A stretch of DNA of 64,000 nt, from assembly GCF_003259695.1 (NCBI RefSeq), contig NZ_PZJH01000003.1, positions 124,001 through 188,000 of the forward strand, given 5' to 3'. Of this stretch, positions 18,143 to 26,803 are shown piece after piece. A program made the position numbers and the translations under genes. The notes under the pieces were generated by a model. The model saw nothing but the letters and a program-made list of their open reading frames with translations, had not been told where the DNA came from and did no database searches. The number at the start of each line of letters is the position of its first letter. Within the stretch, counting starts at the first letter, position 1. This DNA is from Macrococcus epidermidis. Its GTDB lineage: Bacteria; Bacillota; Bacilli; Staphylococcales; Staphylococcaceae.

Positions 18143-18514
18143 ATGCATAAATTTGAGCCGTTCTTTGACAAACTAACAAACATCAATCATCTCGGTAAGA
18201 TTCAGGATTTATTTGAATGGATTGAGACAAATTTTCCGGAATTACAACGTGAATATAAATGGAATACACCGATGTATTCAGATCACGGCACGTTTATACT
18301 GGGTGTCAGTACAGCAAAAGCGCATATTTCAATAGCACCGGAAAATCAAACGATGGCGCATTTTAAAGATAAGATAGCAGAAGCTGGATACGATCAAACT
18401 GCAGGTCTTTTCAAAGTAAAGTGGGACCAGGAAATCGATTATGAATTATTGAAAGAGATAATTGAATACAATATAGAAGATAAAAAGGAAGTTACAACTT
18501 TCTGGAGAAAATAA
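18143..18514 (+). CDS. DUF1801/YdhG-like protein (frataxin-like fold)
   Basis: Small cytoplasmic protein of 123 residues with the DUF1801 pattern LQREYKWNTPMYSDHGTFILGVSTAKAHISIAPEN. Bacillus YdhG (Fra), of this family, is described as a frataxin-like iron chaperone; applying that role here is inference. The start at 18143 follows GGAGG (18133-18137) by 5 bases; an in-frame ATG at 18125 would put the ribosome-binding site inside the gene. It follows the ATPase by 18 bases and probably ends the ABC operon, closed by a strong terminator. Confidence 0.78.
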   Translation: MHKFEPFFDKLTNINHLGKIQDLFEWIETNFPELQREYKWNTPMYSDHGTFILGVSTAKAHISIAPENQTMAHFKDKIAEAGYDQTAGLFKVKWDQEIDYELLKEIIEYNIEDKKEVTTFWRK

Positions 18515-18525
18515 TAAATTTGAAA

Positions 18526-18552
18526 CCGAGGAATATTACCTCGGATTTTTTT
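18526..18552 (+). terminator. Terminator of the ABC exporter operon
   Basis: CCGAGG (18526-18531) and CCTCGG (18539-18544) form a perfect stem with a 7-base loop, followed by seven T. Confidence 0.88.
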
Positions 18553-18570
18553 AGCTTAAAAATTAACATT

Positions 18571-18602
18571 TTAGTTGACTAATTTGCAAATTATAATATA
18601 AT
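18571..18602 (+). promoter_or_regulatory. azoR promoter with two overlapping palindromes
   Basis: TTGACT (18575-18580) and TATAAT (18597-18602) are 16 bases apart. TTAGTTGACTAA (18571-18582) covers the -35 box and AATTTGCAAATT (18581-18592), a perfect 12-base palindrome, fills the spacer. These look like operator sites. The regulator is unknown; quinone- or redox-sensing repressors control azoreductases in Bacillus and Staphylococcus. Confidence 0.6.
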
Positions 18603-18659
18603 AAATATATCAAGTATAAAAATTAAACTAAAAAGCACACAAAAGAGGAGTTATTACAC

Positions 18660-19295
18660 ATGACTAAAGTATTATACATTACAGGACATCCTAATGATGA
18701 AACAGTTTCTTTCTCAATGGCTACAGGGAAAGCGTTTATTGAAAGCTACAAAGCTGCAAATCCAGATCACGAAGTTAAACATATTGATTTATATGAAACG
18801 TTTATCCCATTAATTGATAAAGAAGTATTTGCTGGTTGGGGTAAATTACAATCAGGAGAAGCTTTCGAAACATTAACTGAAACTGAGCAACAAAAAGTAG
18901 CACGTTTAAATGAATTAAGTGACGAATTTGCTGCGGCAGATAAATATGTATTCGTTACGCCAATGTGGAACTTATCATTCCCGGCAATCGTTAAAGCTTA
19001 TATTGATGCAGTAGCAGTAGCTGGAAAAGCATTCAAATACACTGCTGAAGGTCCAGTTGGATTACTTACAGATAAGAAAGCAGTTATCGTTCAAGCACGT
19101 GGTGGTTACTATTCAGAAGGTCCAGCAGCAAACTTCGAAATGGGTAACCGTTACTTACAAACAATTTTAGGTTTCTTCGGTATTCCAAGCGTTGAAGAAA
19201 TTATCATTGAAGGTCATAATGCACAGCCAGAACAAGCAGAAGCAATCAAAGCTGCTGCAATTGAAAAAGCTGAAAGTTTAGCAAAAACTTTCTAA
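18660..19295 (+). CDS. azoR: FMN-dependent NADH-azoreductase
   Basis: Flavodoxin-fold oxidoreductase of 211 residues that reduces azo compounds and quinones with NADH. The N-terminal FMN phosphate-binding region ([20 protein letters not shown]), [30 protein letters not shown] and the [10 protein letters not shown] segment around the isoalloxazine site match the AzoR/AcpD family. AGAGGAG precedes the ATG. It is monocistronic between two clear terminators, with well-optimised codons. The older name acpD (acyl-carrier-protein phosphodiesterase) is a historical misannotation of this family. Confidence 0.93.
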   Translation: MTKVLYITGHPNDETVSFSMATGKAFIESYKAANPDHEVKHIDLYETFIPLIDKEVFAGWGKLQSGEAFETLTETEQQKVARLNELSDEFAAADKYVFVTPMWNLSFPAIVKAYIDAVAVAGKAFKYTAEGPVGLLTDKKAVIVQARGGYYSEGPAANFEMGNRYLQTILGFFGIPSVEEIIIEGHNAQPEQAEAIKAAAIEKAESLAKTF

Positions 19296-19333
19296 ATATA
19301 AATGAAATTTTAATAATAATGAATAAATTACAG

Positions 19334-19363
19334 CCATCGATTCCTTTGAATCGATGGTTTTTT
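19334..19363 (+). terminator. Terminator of azoR
   Basis: CCATCGATTC and GAATCGATGG form a perfect 10-bp stem with a 4-base loop, followed by six T. Confidence 0.92.
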
Positions 19364-19426
19364 AATTTTATTAATTATTTTATATTTATAAATATTATTT
19401 TAGCTTTTAATTGCAATTAAGGTGTT

Positions 19427-19445
19427 AATTATTTTGAAAATAATT
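19427..19445. promoter_or_regulatory. Perfect AT-rich palindrome, possible operator
   Basis: AATTATTTTGAAAATAATT is a 9-1-9 inverted repeat about 70 bases upstream of a promoter. It resembles a CodY box with a shortened centre but does not match the consensus. The rest of the 282-base gap holds the azoR terminator and the promoter noted next. Confidence 0.35.
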
Positions 19446-19490
19446 CAATAAATTATCAAAATAACTAAAATTAACGGTATATGAGGGTTA

Positions 19491-19519
19491 TTCCACATTC
19501 AATTTATGGGTGGTATAAT
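19491..19519 (+). promoter_or_regulatory. Promoter of the unknown gene before the TcaA-like gene
   Basis: TATAAT (19514-19519), preceded by TGG, lies 17 bases after a weak -35 TTCCAC (19491-19496). The leader would be about 50 bases long. Confidence 0.5.
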
Positions 19520-19577
19520 TACATTAAGTATAAAAAATGCTATTAATAATATATATTACCAATTAAGAGGTGAGTCA

Positions 19578-20354
19578 ATGAGGACAATAGAACTCTATTT
19601 GAAGTTGAAGTCGTTACAACAAAGTTTACCTGAAATTTATGAGGATGATTACAAACAAAGTATTGCACGAGCGATAATATTTACAAATGGATCAATCGAT
19701 GAAGTCGAATTCTTAACAAGTGCCGACAAGATGGATATTATTTCTGTTTATCAGCAGTTAAAAAATGAACAATTTGATTTTAATGTTTCTAACGAACAAA
19801 AAGCGATGCATTATGTTAATAATCTCCACGGAGATACAAAAACAAAATCTCGTTCTTTTAAACGAACTGAAATGATAAATTTTGTAAAAGAAAAGTTGAT
19901 AAAGTCGCATCCTAACATTGAATTTATACATTTGAAATATAACGTTCTAACTTGCAAGTTAAACAATCAGACGTACACAGTATATGTCAGTACATCAAGA
20001 GATTATGAGTTTCTTAATACTACAGAAGAAATTAATACAAAACGCGTATCTGCCTGGCACAAAGGCAATGATGAAATATTTTCAAGTTATGATTATTATG
20101 CAATGCTTGTAACAATTGATTCGAAATCTGAATATGTCACTGAACAATCAAATGGCATTGAAGGCATTTTTATGAATCAGAAGGAATTAAATAAGTGGTT
20201 AAATGAAAAAGAGAAGAATCAAAGTGGCATGATTAACTGTTATGTACATTACCATCAACCCAAATCGAACAGAGAAATTATTGAGGTAATAGACGCACGT
20301 GAACGTCCACAATTAAATTTAAGACATTTGTTAGATAATACATTTAAATTATAA
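19578..20354 (+). CDS. Hypothetical cytoplasmic protein
   Basis: I do not recognise this 258-residue protein. It has no signal peptide or membrane segment. The N-terminal 75 residues are helical and acidic; the middle (about 95-190) alternates short hydrophobic strands (IEFIHLKYNVLTCKLNNQTYTVYVSTSRDYEF), suggesting an alpha/beta domain; the C-terminus (INCYVHYHQPKSNREIIEVIDARERPQLNLRHLL) is also strand-like. The start at 19578 follows AAGAGGTGAG by 5 bases; the longer frame from 19506 overlaps the promoter. It is 17 bases upstream of the TcaA-like gene, so the two are probably co-transcribed. Confidence 0.7.
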   Translation: MRTIELYLKLKSLQQSLPEIYEDDYKQSIARAIIFTNGSIDEVEFLTSADKMDIISVYQQLKNEQFDFNVSNEQKAMHYVNNLHGDTKTKSRSFKRTEMINFVKEKLIKSHPNIEFIHLKYNVLTCKLNNQTYTVYVSTSRDYEFLNTTEEINTKRVSAWHKGNDEIFSSYDYYAMLVTIDSKSEYVTEQSNGIEGIFMNQKELNKWLNEKEKNQSGMINCYVHYHQPKSNREIIEVIDARERPQLNLRHLLDNTFKL

Positions 20355-20371
20355 AGATTAGAGGGAATCCA

Positions 20372-21730
20372 ATGAAAATTTGTAGAAATTGTGGCGCAGA
20401 AGTAAAAGATTACGTTAAAGTATGTACGAATTGTGGAACGAAGTTTCCAGAAGATGCTGTCGAGGAGAGACGTGTGCCTAGTGATGAGAAATTAGTTTAT
20501 GAAAGAAAACAGAAACAGCCTCTAGAAAAACCAGTTAAAAAAAGTAAAGGGAAGTCAATATTACCTTTACTAATCGGATTAATTGCTTTACTTGCATTAC
20601 TATTTGGTTTGTATAAGTTCTTTGAACATAAATTTTCACCAGTTAATCAATCTGAAGAAATAAAACAGGCATTAATAGATAAAGATTATAATAAATTATC
20701 ATCTATTTTAAGTGTCGGTGATAAGAATTTGTCAGAAAGTGAAGCAGAAGCTTTTGCTCATTATATTGCCGCAAGTGGTAATACAGAAAAGTTTGGTGAA
20801 AAACTTGTTACTACTACAGAACAAATGATCGATAATAAACAGCCTGACAGTATGGTCAGTGCAGGCGGTAAAGATGCAGTACAAATTACAACAGACAAAA
20901 AGAAATTTGGTATTTTTAAGAACTTCGCATTTAAAGTTCCGGAAGTACCCATTTATTTAACCGGAAAAGATGATAAAAAGATTGTGATCAAAGTGAATGG
21001 TGAGGAGCAGGACTATACACCGACATTAGATTCAAGAGAAAGATTAGGAAATTTTCCGCTTGGCAATTATGAATTAGACGCAACAAAAACTGCGATAAAT
21101 GGTGAAGTTCAAGGTAAATTGCTAATCAATATGTCAGAAAGTGATGATGCTCAAGAAAGTTTTGATGTGGCTTATATCAAAACCAATGTTGAAATTCCAG
21201 AAGCTGTAGATAAAAATTCAGTGATGGTCTATGTTAATAATGAAGAAATGGATTTTGATGTGAACGGTGACAATGTATTTGGCCCATTTTTAGCTGGAAA
21301 AAAACTGAAGATTTATGCTGAAGGAGAAGCGGGCAACCAAACATTAGTCACAAATAAAGAAATTGAAACGCCTTCAGCATCTAGTGACAATCCAGCGGAT
21401 ATTGATTTAATATTTGATACGAGTGAACTTACACAAGAACCTGCAAAAGAAACGATTATCGTCAGAGAGTCAGATGAAAAAGATGCATCAGAACAAATTA
21501 CTGTAACAAGAGAGAACGTTCAAAGTTTAGCTGAAGCATGGAGTGGTGTAGGTTTTGATTATGATCGTTATGAATATAGAACGCCAGTTTATGAAGATGG
21601 TAAATATGGATTTGGTATATTTGATGAAAATGATGAAATTGTTGGTTCGTTCGATGTATATAAAGATGGTACGATAATAGAATATGATGAAGATGGTCAA
21701 ATTATCAGAAATGGTAATATTAATGATTAA
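20372..21730 (+). CDS. TcaA/YvbJ-like zinc-ribbon membrane protein
   Basis: A 452-residue single-pass protein. The N-terminal zinc ribbon uses Cys4-x2-Cys7 and Cys18-x2-Cys21 and sits in the cytoplasm. A membrane helix follows at about 63-86, then a long extracytoplasmic part with an alpha-helical TcaA-like domain (about 90-190) and strand-rich repeats (about 195-345). The C-terminal ~60 residues form a different acidic domain (EAWSGVGFDYDRYEYR…). This order matches staphylococcal TcaA, linked to glycopeptide susceptibility and the cell envelope, and Bacillus YvbJ. The C-terminus differs from S. aureus TcaA, so I do not assign the symbol. A terminator follows. Confidence 0.78.
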   Translation: MKICRNCGAEVKDYVKVCTNCGTKFPEDAVEERRVPSDEKLVYERKQKQPLEKPVKKSKGKSILPLLIGLIALLALLFGLYKFFEHKFSPVNQSEEIKQALIDKDYNKLSSILSVGDKNLSESEAEAFAHYIAASGNTEKFGEKLVTTTEQMIDNKQPDSMVSAGGKDAVQITTDKKKFGIFKNFAFKVPEVPIYLTGKDDKKIVIKVNGEEQDYTPTLDSRERLGNFPLGNYELDATKTAINGEVQGKLLINMSESDDAQESFDVAYIKTNVEIPEAVDKNSVMVYVNNEEMDFDVNGDNVFGPFLAGKKLKIYAEGEAGNQTLVTNKEIETPSASSDNPADIDLIFDTSELTQEPAKETIIVRESDEKDASEQITVTRENVQSLAEAWSGVGFDYDRYEYRTPVYEDGKYGFGIFDENDEIVGSFDVYKDGTIIEYDEDGQIIRNGNIND

Positions 21731-21736
21731 ACGTCA

Positions 21737-21783
21737 TTGCTACAGTCCTTTTATTTAAAATATAAGGGGCTGTAGTTTTTTTA
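21737..21783 (+). terminator. Terminator of the TcaA-like gene
   Basis: CTACAGTCCTTTTAT pairs with ATAAGGGGCTGTAG around a short AT loop, with wobbles in the middle, followed by seven T. Confidence 0.8.
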
Positions 21784-21939
21784 GTTTAATTGAAAATATG
21801 TTATAGTAAAAGTTGAAAATATGACAAATTTAAACATATTACAACATAATTTGGGTTGTAAATTTATAGAAATAATTGTATTATTAATAAAGTGTTTCAT
21901 TTATGTTACGTTTATGTTAAAAAGGTGGTCCGTTTTACA

Positions 21940-23703
21940 ATGAATAAACAATATTTTCCTGGTTTAGACGGCATGCGTGCAATTGCAGTGATTGCGATTA
22001 TTATATTTCATCTTAATCCGAAATGGTTGCCAGGAGGATTTTTAGGTGTAGATACATTTTTTATTATCTCAGGATATTTGATTACCACATTGCTAATTAA
22101 AGAATACGAAGCGAATCAATCGATCAACTTAGTTCATTTCTGGTATAAACGTATTAAACGTCTATTGCCTCCAGTTCTGTTTATGATGTTTATTGTCATA
22201 CAGTATATTATCTTCTTTGATCGAGCATTGTTATTTCAAGTAAAAAAAGATATGTATGCTGCGTTACTATATATTTCAAATTGGTGGTACATTTTTGATG
22301 GTCTGGATTATTTTCAGAGCCTCGAACCCCGTCCATTGAAACATTTGTGGTCTCTAGCTATCGAAGAGCAATTTTATCTCTTATTCCCCTTCATTTTATT
22401 AATGTTATTTAAAACTATTAAGAAAAAATCTAATATATTTATTGTATTTTTTATAGTGTCATTAATTTCTATGTCAATAATGTGGATGATGTATGATCCT
22501 TCAAAGAGCATATCTCGTATATATTTTGGTACTGATACTCGCCTTCAGACATTATTATTAGGAGCATTGCTGGCACTGATATGGCCGGCATATAAATTGA
22601 AGAAAAATCCACCAAAAGTAATCGTTTGGGTTATCGAAATGATAGGATTAGTTGGCGCAATCTTTTTAGTACGATCATTCTTTCTGTTTACAGAGCATAG
22701 TGCATCAGTATTTCAAGGTGGCTTATACATCTTAGGAATATTCACTTTGTTATTTATTATGTCTAGTGTTCATCCTGATACATGGATGTCGAAATTTTTA
22801 AGCTTACCTGTATTAACATGGATTGGTCGATATTCATATAGTTTGTATTTATGGCACTACCCTATTATCGTGTTGATGCAATCTCATTTTATACAGGGAC
22901 AGATACCATGGTATGTACATCTGATTTCTATCATTCTTACAATGATTATGGCGATATTCAGTTATCAATTGATTGAACAGCCATTTAGAAAAAAAGGATT
23001 AAAAGCTTTTGTAGATGTGAAATCATTAAAAGCATTTATAACATTATTGGTAAGTTTATATTTACTGGTTTCAACACCTTATCTAATTAAAACAGTGAAA
23101 GCAGAGTCGCAAAATAATGAAAAGATTGTAGTTACACAAACAAAATCAATTGCACCAGCTATAAAACGCATCTCCCCTTTGCAAATTGAAGATGCGTCCA
23201 AACCAGCTACTGAAATTGCTAAAGTCTATCCTTATGCGCCTCTTTTTATAGGAGATTCAGTGCTAGTAGACATTGATTATCAAATTAGAAATGTGTTTCC
23301 AAATGCTACGATAGATGGTGAAGTCGGACGTAATATTTATAAAGCCATTCCTGTGGCAGATAAATATACAGATTTTAACAGAAAAGATGCCGTTGTTGTT
23401 CTCTATTTAGGTACAAATGGTGATTTTGAGGATATCCAGATGAATACGATCCTTAAAAAGTTTGATAAAGCGCAAGTATTTTTAGTCACTGCCCGTGTAC
23501 CGAAAGATTATGAAGCACATGTTAATGCAGAGATGTATCGATTTTCAAAAAAATATAAAAATATACATATTATAGATTGGTATAAAGTTTCACAGGGACA
23601 TCCTGAATATTTTGCCCCAGATGGTATTCACCTTGAGTACCCAGGTATAAAAGCGATGGTTAAAGTGGTTACAGATGAAATTATAAAGGTTGTCGAAAAA
23701 TAG
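21940..23703 (+). CDS. OatA-like acyltransferase (membrane acyltransferase-3 plus SGNH domain)
   Basis: Membrane O-acyltransferase of 587 residues. The N-terminal acyltransferase-3 domain has about ten helices (residues 1-380), opening with FPGLDGMRAIAVIAIIIFHL and containing the family's RRxKR-like YKRIKRLLPP and LKHLWSLAIEEQFYLLFP. The extracytoplasmic SGNH domain has the nucleophile block FIGDSVLVD and the Asp-His block APDGIHLEYPG. This is the layout of OatA, which O-acetylates peptidoglycan MurNAc and confers lysozyme resistance; related paralogues modify other envelope polymers. The start at 21940 is supported by AAAGGTGG 10 bases upstream. Confidence 0.87.
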   Translation: MNKQYFPGLDGMRAIAVIAIIIFHLNPKWLPGGFLGVDTFFIISGYLITTLLIKEYEANQSINLVHFWYKRIKRLLPPVLFMMFIVIQYIIFFDRALLFQVKKDMYAALLYISNWWYIFDGLDYFQSLEPRPLKHLWSLAIEEQFYLLFPFILLMLFKTIKKKSNIFIVFFIVSLISMSIMWMMYDPSKSISRIYFGTDTRLQTLLLGALLALIWPAYKLKKNPPKVIVWVIEMIGLVGAIFLVRSFFLFTEHSASVFQGGLYILGIFTLLFIMSSVHPDTWMSKFLSLPVLTWIGRYSYSLYLWHYPIIVLMQSHFIQGQIPWYVHLISIILTMIMAIFSYQLIEQPFRKKGLKAFVDVKSLKAFITLLVSLYLLVSTPYLIKTVKAESQNNEKIVVTQTKSIAPAIKRISPLQIEDASKPATEIAKVYPYAPLFIGDSVLVDIDYQIRNVFPNATIDGEVGRNIYKAIPVADKYTDFNRKDAVVVLYLGTNGDFEDIQMNTILKKFDKAQVFLVTARVPKDYEAHVNAEMYRFSKKYKNIHIIDWYKVSQGHPEYFAPDGIHLEYPGIKAMVKVVTDEIIKVVEK

Positions 23704-23712
23704 ATGTATCAT

Positions 23713-23738
23713 AAGGATAGGGAAACCTATCCTTTTTG
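23713..23738 (+). terminator. Terminator of the OatA-like gene
   Basis: AAGGATAGG and CCTATCCTT form a perfect 9-bp stem with a GAAA tetraloop, followed by T. Confidence 0.88.
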
Positions 23739-23780
23739 TTTTGATTATGGTTATAATGTGGATGAATAAGGAGGACACTC

Positions 23781-25532
23781 ATGTTAGAATTATTTATTTT
23801 ATTACTTGAACGTGTGGGATTAATTATACTTGTAGCCTATATATTAATGAACATATCCCATTTTAAAATGGTGATGAGCGAACGCGAAAAATTATCTTCA
23901 CAAATACAGTTGATTATCATCTTTGGTCTATTTGCTGTAGTCTCTAACTTTACGGGTGTTGAGATACGAGATAATCATGTAGTATCCAGCCAAATATTCA
24001 GGACGATCTCAGATGATGCTGCAATTGCCAACACACGTGTACTAACAATTAGTGTAGCAGGACTTGTAGGTGGTCCGATTGTCGGTTTTACTGTAGGAAT
24101 CGTATCTGGAATTTCCAGATATTTAATTGGAGGTGTTGATGCATATACATACGTTATATCTTCAATTATTATCGGCTTAGTCTCCGGTTATTTTGGGCAT
24201 AGAGCGAGAAAGAACGATCAATATCCTACGATTATTCAGGGGATGATTATTGGAATTGTTATGGAACTCATTCAAATGATATGTATTATCAGCTTTGCTT
24301 CAAATTTTGATAATGCTCTGGATTTAGTATCATTTATTATTTTACCGATGACACTCATTAACAGTTTAGGTACTGCAATATTTTTATCTATTATTATTTC
24401 AACATTACAACAAGAACAGCATATGAAAGCTGTACAGACACATGAAGTATTAAATCTAGCCAATCAAACTTTACCTTATTTCAGATTAGGATTAAATGAA
24501 TCAAGTGCAACTGAAGCGGCTCAAATTATTAAAGATTTGATGAAAGTGTCTGCCGTTTCAATCACAAATAAAACGGATATATTAGCGCATGTTGGAGCAG
24601 CAAGCGATCATCACGTTCCGAAAAAGAAAATTATTACAGACCTTTCAAAAGAGGTCATACGCTCAGGTGAGATAAAAGAAGCACATACAACAGAAGAAAT
24701 TGGTTGTACGTATCCAGGTTGTCCGTTAGAAGGTGCCATTGTTATTCCGTTATACGTTAATCAGGAAGTGGTAGGCACTTTGAAACTATATTTTACAGAT
24801 AGTAAGAAGCTTACATACGTAGAACGCCGTTTGGCAGAAGGTTTAGCGGATATCTTCTCTAGTCAAATTGAATTAGGTGAAATTGAAATGCAAAGTAAGC
24901 TGTTAAAAGATGCTGAAATTAAATCTTTGCAGGCTCAAGTTAATCCACACTTCTTCTTTAATGCGATGAATACAATTTCAGCGCTTATACGGGTAGACAG
25001 TGAAAAAGCGCGTGAATTATTATTGAATTTGAGCAATTTTTTCAGATCTAATTTACAAGGTGCAAGACAAAATACCATTACGATAGAGAAAGAAATTCAA
25101 CAAGTCGAAGCTTATTTATCTTTAGAGCAGGCGAGATTTCCAAATCGCTTCAATATTCATTTCGATGTAGCAGAAGATTGTGTCAATGCACAAGTACCGC
25201 CATTTATCATTCAGATACTTGTGGAAAATGCGATTAAGCACGCATTCCATAATCGTAAAACAGGTAATAATATCGATGTCGTCGTAAGAAAAGATATCGA
25301 TGAAATTGAAATTTCTGTAGAAGATAATGGAAATGGTATTCCAAAGGATAAAAGAGATAAAATAGGAATTATTGAAGTAAACTCTACATCTGGTACCGGT
25401 AGTGCACTGGAAAATTTAAATAAGCGTTTAGTGGGACTATATAATCGTGATGCGAAATTGAAATTTATCACTGGAGCGCATGGAACGAAATTTTACACGC
25501 ATATCCCTTATGAAAGAGAGGAGTTATTATAA
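23781..25532 (+). CDS. lytS: LytS sensor histidine kinase
   Basis: Membrane sensor kinase of 583 residues. The N-terminal 5TM-LYT sensor module (about residues 1-205) is followed by a GAF-like domain (about 220-365), the His-kinase phosphoacceptor helix AQVNPHFFFNAMNTISALI with the conserved His near residue 393, and the ATPase domain with FIIQILVENAIKHAF (N box) and VEDNGNGIP (G1). LytS senses membrane-potential or pyruvate-linked signals in relatives and controls lrgAB. AAGGAGG precedes the ATG. Its stop overlaps the lytR start (TAATG). Confidence 0.95.
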   Translation: MLELFILLLERVGLIILVAYILMNISHFKMVMSEREKLSSQIQLIIIFGLFAVVSNFTGVEIRDNHVVSSQIFRTISDDAAIANTRVLTISVAGLVGGPIVGFTVGIVSGISRYLIGGVDAYTYVISSIIIGLVSGYFGHRARKNDQYPTIIQGMIIGIVMELIQMICIISFASNFDNALDLVSFIILPMTLINSLGTAIFLSIIISTLQQEQHMKAVQTHEVLNLANQTLPYFRLGLNESSATEAAQIIKDLMKVSAVSITNKTDILAHVGAASDHHVPKKKIITDLSKEVIRSGEIKEAHTTEEIGCTYPGCPLEGAIVIPLYVNQEVVGTLKLYFTDSKKLTYVERRLAEGLADIFSSQIELGEIEMQSKLLKDAEIKSLQAQVNPHFFFNAMNTISALIRVDSEKARELLLNLSNFFRSNLQGARQNTITIEKEIQQVEAYLSLEQARFPNRFNIHFDVAEDCVNAQVPPFIIQILVENAIKHAFHNRKTGNNIDVVVRKDIDEIEISVEDNGNGIPKDKRDKIGIIEVNSTSGTGSALENLNKRLVGLYNRDAKLKFITGAHGTKFYTHIPYEREELL

Positions 25533-26251
25533 TGAAAATATTAGTCGTCGATGATGAACCGTTAGCGCGCAATGAATTGATGTATCTCATCAATAAGATT
25601 GATGACAGTCACGATATAGAAGAAGCGGATTCGGTTGAAGAAACGTTGACAGCCCTACTTGCAGATACGTATGACTTATTATTTTTAGATATTAATCTCA
25701 TCAATGAAAGCGGACTTGATTTAGCACAGAAGATTAATAGAATGAAAACCCCGCCATTGATCGTATTTGCAACAGCACATGATACTTTTGCGGTGAAAGC
25801 ATTTGAATTAAATGCACTCGATTATGTATTAAAGCCTTTCGAAATGAAAAGAATAGAAGTTGCACTTGAAAAAGCCCGAAGTAGAGTAGAAAAAGATCAT
25901 ACAGAAGGAACGAAACAGTCCACGGCAACGCTTTCAATTCAGATAGACGATAAAATATATGTAATTAATACGCTTGATATCATTGCATTGTACGTTGAAG
26001 AAGGCAAGTTACATATCATCACTTTAAAAAATGAATATACGATTAATGAACCGCTTAGTGCTTTTGAGAAAAAAATGCCAGAAGATATCTTTATACGTAT
26101 ACATCGTTCAAGTATTATTAATAAAAACCACATAAAATCAGCAGAACAATGGTTTAATAACACATATCAGGTAAAGTTAACAAAAGATGTGAAACTACAA
26201 GTATCCAGATCATATATTAAGCAGTTTAAACATGAGATAGGGCTAAAATAA
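25532..26251 (+). CDS. lytR: LytR response regulator (LytTR family)
   Basis: A 239-residue response regulator. The receiver domain has the acidic pair Asp7/Asp8 and phosphoacceptor Asp53 in LLFLDINL, Thr in FATAHD and Lys in VLKPFE. The C-terminal LytTR DNA-binding domain spans about residues 135-239 (IYVINTLDIIALYVEEGKLHIIT … FIRIHRSSIINKNHI). LytTR domains bind pairs of direct repeats spaced by two helical turns, and such a pair lies just downstream before lrgA. The name is LytR of LytSR, not the LytR-CpsA-Psr cell-wall enzyme. Confidence 0.95.
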   Translation: MKILVVDDEPLARNELMYLINKIDDSHDIEEADSVEETLTALLADTYDLLFLDINLINESGLDLAQKINRMKTPPLIVFATAHDTFAVKAFELNALDYVLKPFEMKRIEVALEKARSRVEKDHTEGTKQSTATLSIQIDDKIYVINTLDIIALYVEEGKLHIITLKNEYTINEPLSAFEKKMPEDIFIRIHRSSIINKNHIKSAEQWFNNTYQVKLTKDVKLQVSRSYIKQFKHEIGLK

Positions 26252-26270
26252 TTTTAGCCTTATCTTTTTG
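26235..26270 (+). terminator. Terminator of lytSR
   Basis: AGATAGGGCTAAAA (26235-26248) pairs with TTTTAGCCTTATCT (26252-26265) around a 3-base loop, with one G-U pair, followed by T. It overlaps the lytR stop codon and runs into the first LytR repeat. Confidence 0.85.
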
Positions 26271-26300
26271 CATTTCAACTATCTATTTTTGCATCTCAAC
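26265..26300 (+). promoter_or_regulatory. LytR-type direct-repeat operator upstream of lrgAB
   Basis: TTTTTGCATTTCAAC (26265-26279) and TTTTTGCATCTCAAC (26286-26300) differ at one base and are offset by exactly 21 bases, two helical turns. LytTR regulators bind this kind of repeat. The second repeat ends about 30 bases before a TATGAT -10 box that lacks a good -35, as expected for an activated promoter. Confidence 0.75.
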
Positions 26301-26301
26301 A

Positions 26302-26337
26302 TGAAAACGTTTTATTTATTATTTTTCGTTGTATGAT
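26302..26337 (+). promoter_or_regulatory. lrgAB promoter with cre-like site
   Basis: TATGAT (26332-26337) is the likely -10 box. TGAAAACGTTTTAT (26302-26315) matches the catabolite-responsive element consensus TGWAANCGNTNWCA except at the last two bases, and covers the -35 region. Bacillus pftAB, the LrgAB homologue, is repressed by CcpA, so catabolite repression is plausible. Confidence 0.5.
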
Positions 26338-26369
26338 GAACTCAAGATAAATATCGGGAGGTCATTACA

Positions 26370-26801
26370 ATGACAAACAATAAAACGTATAACTTTTTTC
26401 ATCAAGTCATCGTGATATCAGTAATTTTACTTATTTCTAAGATTATCGAATCATTTATGCCGATACCGATGCCTGCATCAGTAATTGGACTCGTATTATT
26501 ATTTATATGCTTATGCACAGGTATTGTTAAATTAGGACAAGTAGAACGTGTAGGTACAGCATTAACGGATAACATCGGATTATTATTCGTTCCTGCAGGT
26601 ATTTCGGTTGTGAAATCACTCGGTCTTATCAGTGAGCATCCATTTTTAATCATCGGATTAATCTTCATTTCAACATTATTATTATTATTATGTACAGGAT
26701 TCTTCTCACAAATGATTGTTATGACAACTGAACGTAAAGAGAAATCAACTGTAAAAAATGAAAAAGAAGTAAAAAATTATCGTAAAGCTGAGGTGCGTTA
26801 A
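26370..26801 (+). CDS. lrgA: LrgA, holin-like membrane protein
   Basis: Small membrane protein of 143 residues with four helices, similar in length to S. aureus LrgA. The core [23 protein letters not shown]…[21 protein letters not shown] is the LrgA/CidA family signature. In Staphylococcus it opposes CidAB in murein hydrolase activity and lysis; in Bacillus the homologous pair transports pyruvate. GGGAGG precedes the ATG. It is 2 bases upstream of lrgB, with LytR-type sites in front. Confidence 0.93.
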   Translation: MTNNKTYNFFHQVIVISVILLISKIIESFMPIPMPASVIGLVLLFICLCTGIVKLGQVERVGTALTDNIGLLFVPAGISVVKSLGLISEHPFLIIGLIFISTLLLLLCTGFFSQMIVMTTERKEKSTVKNEKEVKNYRKAEVR

Positions 26802-26803
26802 TC

